Positions 21,615-30,700 of a stretch of DNA of 64,000 bases are shown here, piece by piece. Position numbers and translations under genes: made by a program. The stretch's first letter is position 1; each line of letters starts with the position of its first letter. Below the pieces are notes generated by a model that was not told the DNA's origin, searched no databases, and saw only the letters and a list, made by a program, of their open reading frames with translations. This DNA is from Naumovozyma dairenensis CBS 421 (lineage: Eukaryota > Ascomycota > Saccharomycetes > Saccharomycetales > Saccharomycetaceae). Location: contig NC_016487.1 in the NCBI RefSeq assembly GCF_000227115.2, positions 496,001 to 560,000 on the forward strand. Direction: 5' to 3'.

Positions 21615-22230
21615 TGGTGTTATGAATATTAGTTATACTTTACGTGGGTCGTAATAACAAAATCGAAGTGTTTATATGATAGCACAGTGGCTAATGTCGA
21701 ATGAGTTCCTAACTACCTATCTACCATTGTTGTATCTTTGTCCTGAACCCTCTAAAGTTGTTCGTTAAAAGAGCTTCATAACGCGAGTTTCGTACGGCGG
21801 AAGGTCTAACATTCAATGCATAATCAATGTTAAAGTTAATATGCAATGCCTTTTTCGCAATAAAAACTGTGAATTTGTTCTTCTGACATGTATTTTATTT
21901 CTTCATCATCAATATAAACTATAAAAAAATAAAGGTAATAAATAATGTACGACTCAGAAATCAAAATATGGGGATAAAATTTTGATCCAATCGGCTGATT
22001 TTGTTATACTATTTTCCCATGTTCATTTTACTGGACAATGATTCGGTGCTTGGAAACATATGAGAAACAAAATGGAATCGAAATGAACCTTGAGCATCGA
22101 GCAAGAATATAAGAACATAATATTATATAGCTTAGAGATAGTGTACGTAATTTAGAGACCAGAACTTCTGCTCTAGGATATTTTGTTTATCATTGTTTTC
22201 GATGAGGATATCCTGCCTAATCGATAGAAT
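21615..22230. other. Divergent intergenic region DNL4 / NAT4
   Basis: 616 bp shared promoter. It contains one CCAAT box near 21989 and AT-rich DNA. No gene is visible. Confidence 0.5.
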
Positions 22231-23064
22231 ATGCATACCTCAACATCCGATGCATTGCTAAACATTGTCTGCGAGGAATTCCCCACTATTTTACAGTCTG
22301 CCGATGGGGTAACGACATGGCGAAGAAGAATCCACCATAAACCATCACATGATGAAGTATCTATCCCAATAGAACACAGTTCAGAAGTCTACAATCTCAG
22401 TTCAGACCCTCAACAAAGATCTGATGTCTTGAACAAATTTTTAAATATATTGGACGTGAATTTAGGTGCCAAATATACTAAAGTTTCAAAAACAATCTAT
22501 GAGAATGACAAATCATGGAAGTCGAATAAATTAGAAGAGATGCTGTCTCCAGGTTTGATTTATGTTAGTTACTGGGACGAGAAATACCAAGAACCACTGC
22601 TGTTCCTTTCCTTCATGTTAACAGAAGGAGATGGCTTTATAGGGACACACTCGAACGATGACGATGAAAATGAACACAATGACCAGTTGATGTCCGTTAT
22701 ATATCTTTATGAAATTCAAATATTACCTCAATTAAGAGGACAAGGTATTGGTACCAAACTTCTATCTGTCCATCTTCATCAATGTTGTTCTTCCCTTGTA
22801 ACGAAGTATGGGAAGGATTTTCTACCGTATCCGTTAGTTGGTATCGAATTGACTGTGTTTAGCGACAACATCAAGGCCATCAACTTTTATAAATCCATTG
22901 GGATGAAACTAACTCCAGATTCACCCACTGATGAAGTTTATCAAATTGAAAAACGCCAAACTCGGAATTTGCGTCGAATAAACAATGCAGGCACTAGGGA
23001 AGTAACTAAACAGATTATAAAGAAACCCGTTTATTACTTATATTATTTACCAATAGACTTATAG
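22231..23064 (+). CDS. NAT4: Histone H4/H2A N-alpha-acetyltransferase Nat4 (NatD)
   Basis: 277 aa (S. cerevisiae about 285). The GNAT fold is recognisable from the acetyl-CoA loop LRGQGIGTKLL near residues 168-178, preceded by the strand YLYEIQILPQ and followed by the C-terminal GNAT motif FSDNIKAINFYKSIGMKL. An acidic insert (about 140-152) precedes the core. NatD acetylates the N-terminal Ser of histones H4 and H2A co-translationally. S. cerevisiae NAT4 is YMR069W, not a neighbour of DNL4, so a rearrangement brought it here. Confidence 0.85.
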   Translation: MHTSTSDALLNIVCEEFPTILQSADGVTTWRRRIHHKPSHDEVSIPIEHSSEVYNLSSDPQQRSDVLNKFLNILDVNLGAKYTKVSKTIYENDKSWKSNKLEEMLSPGLIYVSYWDEKYQEPLLFLSFMLTEGDGFIGTHSNDDDENEHNDQLMSVIYLYEIQILPQLRGQGIGTKLLSVHLHQCCSSLVTKYGKDFLPYPLVGIELTVFSDNIKAINFYKSIGMKLTPDSPTDEVYQIEKRQTRNLRRINNAGTREVTKQIIKKPVYYLYYLPIDL

Positions 23065-23168
23065 AAATTATATACAGATGATAAAGAAATTCAAAAAGTA
23101 CGGCATAACGAAAGTTAATAGCTTTTTTTTTTATTTTACAAATCTTTTGCGTATATCGTACTATACAG

Positions 23169-24617
23169 TTAATTTTCCTTTCTCGTGGCATTCCAAAATC
23201 CACTAAGATCTTTTCCACCTCCATTATATACTAATTTATTGGCGGTATCAAGTGGTAATTCCTTCAACATACCATTTGTACTAAAATCTATGATTTTTCG
23301 TTTCAGTTGGTCTGGTGTCATCAAAGAATCATGGAATTGACTAGAAACATCAGGTTGTAAGGATAAATAGTATGCAGTTAATCCTGAAACAAACGGTGAA
23401 CTCATAGAACTACCACTCAAACTCAAAGTTTCATTATTATTTGGACCAATATAGGTTGACTTAATATTAATTCCTGGAGCAAAGACATCAACACATGGAC
23501 CCCAATTGGAAAAGAATGCTCTATCATCACTAAAGGACGATGCTCCCACTGTGATAACTGCTGGAGAGTCTGCAGGTGATGTCATACATGCATCCTCGTC
23601 TTCATTTCCTGCAGCCACAGTTATATGAATACCTATTTTTTTAGCAGATTCTAATGCTATATCTAGCGATGGAGATTTGGGGGCTCCTAATGATAAATTG
23701 ACGACACTTCCTTTGAATTCGGAGTGTACTGAGGACGAAGAAGAAATATTATTTGTTTTATTGGTATGGGAGTTGGCGACAAATTCAAGACCTAAGATGA
23801 CATCAGACATTGACCCGTCACCTTTAAAATCTAACACTTTAACTGCAATTAGATTAGTTTCTTTAGCCACACCATATGTTTTAGAGCCGATGATTCCAGC
23901 ACAATGTGTCCCATGCCCATTACTATCTTCTAAGGATGGCTCGGTTACAGGCAACGAGACTCCCCAAGATGCTCTTCCTTCAAATTCGATATGGTTGCTG
24001 TTTATACCTGTATCCAAGATGTAACAATCTACACCTTTACCTGAGCCATTATCATCATAGAAATAAAATTGATCTTGTAATAATTTCAAATGATTTCTTT
24101 GAGAGATTCTTGATAACCCCCAGGAAGAATCAATTTGAGTAGTAAATTTGTTCATATGGACGTATGAATCTCGTTCTATTATTTTAATGATTTTTTGATA
24201 ATTAAAAATATTATTTTTTACGTCCTCTAGGAAATCATCAATGGGTGCTCTAATAATCATACCCTTTGTATCATTTGATATCTGGAATCTAGATAAAACT
24301 TTGCTATAGTTGTCATTGACATTATATTTTTGGTTGTCCTCTTCTATAAGTGATGACAGAAATTGTTCAAATCTGGATATTTGAAGATCTGTAGTATCAT
24401 TCTCAAACAACACTATATATTGATCCGGGATAAAATTCTTTTGTGGACCGTGGGTTGGTATTATGAAGGGAATTTGATTTTTATCAAGTGTGTCCCTCTC
24501 GTTTAGTTTCGCATGTGAAGCATCGTTATTGCCGCTATGTATAATTTCAGGGATAATGAGAGAGGTTATCGATCGAGCAAACCATGACAGAATTAGCAGT
24601 GTTCCTCCTAGAGTCAT
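23169..24617 (-). CDS. YSP3: Subtilisin-like serine protease Ysp3 (vacuolar protease B type)
   Basis: 482 aa with a hydrophobic N-terminus (signal peptide, about 1-22), an I9-type inhibitory propeptide (about 62-155) and an S8 catalytic domain. The triad is D202 (ILDTGINSNH), H238 (NGHGTHCAG) and S404 (SLSGSSMSSPF), with oxyanion N338 (AAGNEDEDA). It ends YNGGGKDLSGFW plus a few residues, close to S. cerevisiae Ysp3 rather than Rrt12 or the longer Prb1. In S. cerevisiae YSP3 (YOR003W) is next to UTP23, so local order is partly kept. The exact physiological role of Ysp3 is uncertain. Confidence 0.88.
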   Translation of the reverse strand: MTLGGTLLILSWFARSITSLIIPEIIHSGNNDASHAKLNERDTLDKNQIPFIIPTHGPQKNFIPDQYIVLFENDTTDLQISRFEQFLSSLIEEDNQKYNVNDNYSKVLSRFQISNDTKGMIIRAPIDDFLEDVKNNIFNYQKIIKIIERDSYVHMNKFTTQIDSSWGLSRISQRNHLKLLQDQFYFYDDNGSGKGVDCYILDTGINSNHIEFEGRASWGVSLPVTEPSLEDSNGHGTHCAGIIGSKTYGVAKETNLIAVKVLDFKGDGSMSDVILGLEFVANSHTNKTNNISSSSSVHSEFKGSVVNLSLGAPKSPSLDIALESAKKIGIHITVAAGNEDEDACMTSPADSPAVITVGASSFSDDRAFFSNWGPCVDVFAPGINIKSTYIGPNNNETLSLSGSSMSSPFVSGLTAYYLSLQPDVSSQFHDSLMTPDQLKRKIIDFSTNGMLKELPLDTANKLVYNGGGKDLSGFWNATRKEN

Positions 24618-24813
24618 TTCAAAGATATGGAAGCTGTTTTCTTCTACCTTGACGATGAGATTTGTCGTTCAAATCAATTGCTTTCATTATCTTATTCCAA
24701 CAACTATTTTTCACTTTATATACATGGATTAGGGGATCTTATCTAATCAAAAGCCTTATAAAGTATAACTCCGTGTCCAACGATGTGGCGGCGCTAGCAC
24801 ATACGAATGTGTA

Positions 24814-24820
24814 TTACCCG
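24814..24820 (-). promoter_or_regulatory. Reb1-like site in the YSP3/RRN7 promoter
   Basis: TTACCCG, the reverse of the Reb1 core CGGGTAA, inside a divergent promoter where general regulatory factors usually clear nucleosomes. Confidence 0.45.
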
Positions 24821-24889
24821 GGATAGTTGCTACTTTTACTTATAGAAAGAACAATAGAAATTGGATCTAGAATGTTATCAACTTTTCAC

Positions 24890-24896
24890 CTCATCG
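24890..24896 (-). promoter_or_regulatory. PAC core upstream of RRN7
   Basis: CTCATCG, the reverse of CGATGAG, about 120 bp before the RRN7 ATG. This is the expected place and distance for a gene of the RNA polymerase I machinery. Confidence 0.55.
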
Positions 24897-25017
24897 AATT
24901 CTATAACCGTTATTATATTGGAGACTCTTACTGAAAACTCTTAGTAATTTGCTATGTCATGGGGCCAGTATCGAGAAGCTGTAAGTAGAAAGGCTGTAGA
25001 ATAAGTGACAACTTCAT

Positions 25018-26688
25018 ATGTCTGCTTATATTAGAGGCCAAGTATGTGGTGTAGATAATTGTCCGTCCCGTCTATGGCGTATAATAGACGGTAGAAGAAC
25101 ATGCCAATATGGTCATGTTATGGAAGGTGACGTTGAATTCAATGACGATGATGATAACGTTACCATGGGTGGTGTCATGACTAGAAGATTGAACCTGACT
25201 ACTAATGCTATTGGGAATTTCCAATCAAGTTTGAGCTTGTCTCAATTGCAAAGTTCACAACAATTTATCAAGCAGAAAAAACTTTATGGCCACGATGCTA
25301 ATATCTTATTCTTAAAATGCTTCCAATTTATTTTAAAAAAACAATGTATACAGTTAGTTAGCACACATGGCTTCCCAGAGCATTTCGTTAAAGTCGTGAA
25401 AATTTTTTGGATGAAATACATTAAACATCTTGACGATAATGATCCATCATCGTCGAAAAATGATTTCAATGACATTATTGAAACTGAAGAAATGACAGAT
25501 ATTGATGAGAATGAGACTAGAAACAATGATATAACAACAACTACTAGACGGAAAAATAAGAATAAAATTGGACTACATATGTCATCCACTATTGCCATCT
25601 TATATATGGCATCTGTTCATTTGGGACTACCCGTTTACACTTCTGATTTTATTCAATGGATATGTACAACTGATCTGGTATATTTTAAAGCCAATGAATC
25701 TCTTCCAAAAGCATGGAAAGAAACTCTGCCGAATCATTACCTAGGTATCTTCGAAGGTGGGAAACCTCCAACAACTCTACAATTACAACACAAAGTCATA
25801 TCGATTTGTCACAGTATCAATTTTAATGCAGATTTTAATAATCTGATAAATTATGAAGGTTTGGTATTAAAACTTACCCTTTTAATACCCTTACCTCCAG
25901 AATTTTATACTCGTACACTGAAATTTATTCAAAGAATAGAAGATACGAAAAATCTCCATCTAATAGAGAGGGATACAAGAAATTTTACTCAACATCATTT
26001 ATACCCAGAAATAAAAGTCATTACCTATTTCATCCTGACTATTAAGTATATCCTTCTATTAGACGAACAAGCCCCCAGAAAAAAATATAAATCAAGTTGG
26101 ATACGTTCTCTTTTGTTACAGCATCAAAAATTGATCTCAACGTTAGATCCAAGCAAAAACACCGTCGATAAAACCATTGCACAAACTGTGTACGATGAAA
26201 ATAAGAAAGATCTCTTTGATTGGTCGAATCAAGAAACAACCACCTATTTAGATTGGATAGAAAAATCATATTTATCCCTTCAAGGAGAATCTAGTAGTGA
26301 ATTCGATGATACAATGTCAGTAGATCAAAGGATTGCCAGAAGAAAACTTTATCAAATTTTCCGATTAATTTCAAATGAGGGGCAATCTAAGACCTCGACT
26401 ACATCACAGCAACGAGATCCGACGTTTATTGAAGAATTACAAGAAAAATATGCCCAATTACAATCATTATCAGGAAATGATGATGGTAATGATAGTCTTG
26501 ATGAAGATGATGGGACAGATTATGAAAACAGAAAAACACTTATACACCAATTACAATGCCTAATAGTCGATAAGATTACCTTAGAATTCAATATTCCTAA
26601 GGAGGATATGATAAGATGCGTTAGCAGGACAGAGAGAGATTGTAGCCATAAAATAAAGACGAAAGAAATTGCACACCAATCGTGCTAA
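25018..26688 (+). CDS. RRN7: RNA polymerase I core factor subunit Rrn7 (TFIIB-like)
   Basis: 556 aa (S. cerevisiae 514). The N-terminal zinc ribbon shows ligands C10, C15, C29 and H33, followed by an acidic reader/linker (about 37-48) and two cyclin-like folds (about 85-340) broken by an acidic Asn/Thr insert (about 145-180). Rrn7 pairs with Rrn6 and Rrn11 in the core factor that recruits Pol I to the rDNA promoter. The order RRN7-APS3 is as in S. cerevisiae YJL025W-YJL024C. The C-terminal half contains poorly conserved Asp/Ser-rich stretches. Confidence 0.92.
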   Translation: MSAYIRGQVCGVDNCPSRLWRIIDGRRTCQYGHVMEGDVEFNDDDDNVTMGGVMTRRLNLTTNAIGNFQSSLSLSQLQSSQQFIKQKKLYGHDANILFLKCFQFILKKQCIQLVSTHGFPEHFVKVVKIFWMKYIKHLDDNDPSSSKNDFNDIIETEEMTDIDENETRNNDITTTTRRKNKNKIGLHMSSTIAILYMASVHLGLPVYTSDFIQWICTTDLVYFKANESLPKAWKETLPNHYLGIFEGGKPPTTLQLQHKVISICHSINFNADFNNLINYEGLVLKLTLLIPLPPEFYTRTLKFIQRIEDTKNLHLIERDTRNFTQHHLYPEIKVITYFILTIKYILLLDEQAPRKKYKSSWIRSLLLQHQKLISTLDPSKNTVDKTIAQTVYDENKKDLFDWSNQETTTYLDWIEKSYLSLQGESSSEFDDTMSVDQRIARRKLYQIFRLISNEGQSKTSTTSQQRDPTFIEELQEKYAQLQSLSGNDDGNDSLDEDDGTDYENRKTLIHQLQCLIVDKITLEFNIPKEDMIRCVSRTERDCSHKIKTKEIAHQSC

Positions 26689-26798
26689 CAGTCTGTAACA
26701 TTTTTATTTGTACATATAAATATTGCGTAGTATATGCTTCAGTATAGAACCAATAATATATTCATTCATTCATTTATTTATTAAATCGACGACAATGT

Positions 26799-27467
26799 TT
26801 ACTGGCCTGATGCCCATTGGGCAAATCCACCTTGTGCAAATGCCTGAAGAGCACTTGTGAAACTTGATGTTATCTTACTATCGCTTGACTCGGACGCTTT
26901 ATTCAACTGGTCCACAGCACTGACAATCTTATTAACATTGGTTTCAATGACCATACCACCTTGTATAATTTCCTCTAGTACACTTTGTAATGTTTGCCAA
27001 TTAAAAATCAAATCTAGTTCATTAACTTCTGTAAAGCATCGATCAAGAGCCTCGACAAATGTTTGTATTAAATCTAAGATGGCTAGTTCTGATTCCTGAT
27101 CATCAACAATAAATGTAAAATATAGTGTAGCGTAATTCTTGTAGATTATTTGAATATCTTCATCAATGAAATTTCTATCTTTGGATGATGATGAAGACGA
27201 GCTATTCGTGTATAGAGAAGGAGGTGTAACTAAGAATGAACTTTGGAAATCGTTATTCCTTTGCGAGACTAAATCATACACTTGTTCTAATAGCAATTTC
27301 TGTTTAGGGAGGTCCACTGGAGAATAAAATCGAATCAATCTAGGTTGACGTTTTTTATTAACTAAGTAAAATATGATGTTAGTTAGTAAGCCTTAATTGG
27401 GTTATTCAATACTGCATAACGGCGAAAGATCAGGAATATACTTACATATTAATACAGCATGGATCAT
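26799..27467 (-). CDS. APS3: AP-3 adaptor sigma subunit Aps3, two exons
   Basis: Exon 1 is 27446-27467 (MIHAVLI plus one base) and exon 2 is 26799-27361, joined across an 84-nt intron. The joined frame reads IFNKKRQPRLIRFYSPVDLP at the junction and gives 194 residues, the same as S. cerevisiae Aps3. The open frame beginning at 27338 alone would lack the first 23 or so residues and an ATG. The protein is a clathrin-adaptor small chain with a Ser-rich loop (about 67-80). It works with Apl5, Apl6 and Apm3 in Golgi-to-vacuole transport. The C-terminus ALQAFAQGGFAQWASGQ is typical. The intron is also present in S. cerevisiae. Confidence 0.96.
27362..27445 (-). other. APS3: Spliceosomal intron of APS3 (84 nt)
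   Basis: On the minus strand: 5' site GTAAGT at 27445-27440, branch point TACTAAC at 27388-27382, 3' site TTAG ending at 27362. Splicing restores the Ile-Phe-Asn-Lys-Lys stretch of the family. Confidence 0.94.
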
Positions 27468-27787
27468 GATATGTGTGGAAGGTACGAAATCTTGTCTGAA
27501 TGAGGGCCTCTCCTTGTTTTTATTATTGCTCTTCAAACAAAACTTAGCCTCAAGAGGAGTGTACTTCATTAATCAATATCGATAATTTTTTGTCGGCATA
27601 AGCATAAGCATAAGCGCCAAAAATCAAGAACCTAGAGAACTGTAGTCCATAGATCAATATCTATATACAATTTAGATAACTTAGAGATTCGATTTGAAGA
27701 TGCTCTCTGGTAAGCATCCCGGAACTATTCTACTTACTCATAAAGTTTCTCGCTAAACTCTGTTCTATCTCTTTGCTATTGATAAAT
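27468..27787. other. Divergent intergenic region APS3 / UBR2
   Basis: 320 bp shared promoter with a small CATAAG repeat near 27597-27613. No Rpn4-type GGTGGCAAA box is seen. Confidence 0.5.
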
Positions 27788-30700
27788 ATGTCAAGACCAA
27801 CAATAATTATTCAAAATTTAAAAACTTTCTTGACACATCTTCCAACATTTGCGGAAAATGAGTACAATGAACTTTGCAGCTACATAGTCTGGAAGACATT
27901 AAATTCCTGTATTAAAATCGATAATGATCATATAGATTGGGACTCCCTTACAGAACCTTTTCTATCAGAGAATTGGAAAAATGGCAATTATCAAAAGATA
28001 TTGAATCGTTATGATGATAATGCTATATCTTGGAAAGATCTTTATTTTCAGGAAAATAATGATAATCAACATAAAAATACAATGTGTAACAGACAAAGCT
28101 TTGCGCCAGAAACTGTTTTTTACTGCTTCACGTGCGTTAATCATCCCTTATATGAAATATGTGAATCATGCTTTGATCCATCAAAACATATAGGCCATTC
28201 CTATACAAGTAGAATAATTGATAGACCAGAAGGTGGGATATGCCATTGTGGGGATCCATGTGCATTTAAAAACCTGAATGACTGTCGCAGTTGCAAAAAC
28301 AATGAAAATAACCATACGGGTCCAGAAATATCAACCCATGACCAGAATATTTTAGAAACATTAGATACCGTCTTAGATTACATTGTTGATAGCATATACT
28401 ATCTCAAGGAAAACAATGGTATATATTGTCATATAGATGAAGATGATGTTCCCATTACAGGTTACTTCGATGATACGTCATCATTAAACTTTGACGACAA
28501 TGAAAATGATCTCCATCTAATGCTATTAAACCAATATGAAAATAATACGAATCTGGATACTGTATGGGCTATCCAGATAGATTGGACAGATAATGATTGG
28601 AACCCCCTGGATCTTACGCGAAAAGTTTCGGAAATACTTAACACTCCAATTGAATATATGATTGTCATTACTGAACTACTTGAATCGCGAGCGTCGTCTG
28701 CCACAATATTACGATCAAAAGACATACACAAATTAAAAAGGGTAATGAAAGAATTTGAAAAGGAAAATATAAAAGTTCGTCTTAGAAGGACGAGAGATAT
28801 TTTTATTCAAGATCTTATTGAAGACTTATTGGACTGGATTTATAGAAACTGTCTCGACAGAGTGTCGTCTATTACCTTCAAATATACACTTCGAACTTCA
28901 ATGCTCAATAAATGGAATTCAAGAATGGAAACGGATATCACTTACGACCCATCCAAATTGCATTCAAAAAATCAAATCAATTTATTTGGTGGCTTTCTAG
29001 TAACGGAAGAACAAAGATCAACATGGCCATGGTTTAAACCATGGCATTTTCCGGCGATTGAGGATGATTATATTTCACAAATTTTGGTTCAATATAACGG
29101 TAGACTACTAGAATCAGATTCTAAGATTCCAACGACCGGATTCTATTCATTTTCTGGATCGAGATTTCAACATCTTTTTATGGAATGTACTGCGAAATTC
29201 AATAAATTATCCTTTGCTAAATTATTTCGAGTGCTATGTACTCTGTTTACAATCAAGGACAATTCAAACATCTTTTTAGCTGCACAATATCTTGACGTTT
29301 ACCTCAGTGGTCTTTATAATATGGTTGCATCAGATCCTAGTGGTGATAAATTAGCACTGATGGGTGCTTTATCTCAATATACGTTTCAAGATCCAGAAGT
29401 GGCAAATATAGCAATTAAACATGGATTCATTGAAAGAACACTTCGCTTTTCATTTACGTTGCTTGCATTTAGTCCAGATGATTTGATGCCATATTTACCA
29501 GTAGCATTATATCCTCGATTTAAATTACCGATGGGGTCTATAAGAAATAAAAAACTGACATTTTGCATTAAAGATTTGTCATTTATAATGTCTTTAAATA
29601 CTGTCCCAGAATTTTTGTTGCAGAATAGCTCAATATCTAACACCTTATTAGAGGCATTATTAGAATTCGATAATATCAATATAGTGAAAAGAGAAACTAC
29701 AGAACATGTCCGCTATGAAAAATTTGAATTTTCCGGTTACTTCTTCTTTCTTGGCACTATGTTAGTATTGATGGAAAGTTATCTTCGAAATATTACTCAA
29801 TTACGAGATTTAGACACTAGGAGAACTATTGTCCTAAGATTTATTGATACGATTATGAGGAAAGAATTTGAGTCGTTAGGGAAATTCAGAGGAAAGTATG
29901 TTGACTCTGAAAATGCTATTTCGCAAACACTGCATCGGAATTGGAACGATGAGAATCAGCTATTGCTTAAACATGAAGAGATCTGTGATCATATTTCTCA
30001 GACTATCAATTTCCAAGTTGGCGTGGACCCTCAAAGCTTTTTTAATCCGATGTCTTATTTATTTAGATTTGTCATTCAATGGAGCCAATGTGGTAGAGTG
30101 GAGCCTTTAGATAAAATATTCGAAAAATATATTGATTTTCAAGATGTTTTTAAGGATAAAGAAAGAATCCTCCACATGTCAGAATCTGCTCTATCAACTA
30201 TTGTTCTTATAGCACAAATTAATGCAGGATTCTGGGTCCGTAATGGCTCTCCAATAACATACCAAGCAAACATGTATACAAGATATAGTTTACGAGAGAC
30301 TGCATATATGAGTGATTTATTCAACATACAACTTAGTATGTCGTTTGCAGATCCTGATGATTTTCTTGTTACCTATCTGTCAAGATGGGGGTTGAAGCAT
30401 TGGTCGAATGGTATACCCAACTGCGATTACCCAGATAAGGATACTACTATGGTAATGGTAAATGAAGCGTTACTTCTTTTAATAAGGCTTCTTACGGAAA
30501 TACGGTTTCTGACAATGGTCTCATCCCTTGATGGTTTCCTTAAGATCCTTAGACGTGAAATTATCAATGCTTTAAATTTTGAATCTTGCTCTTATTCCAC
30601 TCTTACCATGATTATTCCTGAACATATAACAAAACACCCATCTTTCGATTTAGAATTGGAAGAATTGGCGATTTATGTTCCCCAAACAGGCATTTCTGAT

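Larger units (their letters stand above)
24618..25017. other. Divergent intergenic region YSP3 / RRN7
   Basis: 400 bp containing a Reb1-like site (24814-24820) and a PAC core (24890-24896). Confidence 0.55.
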
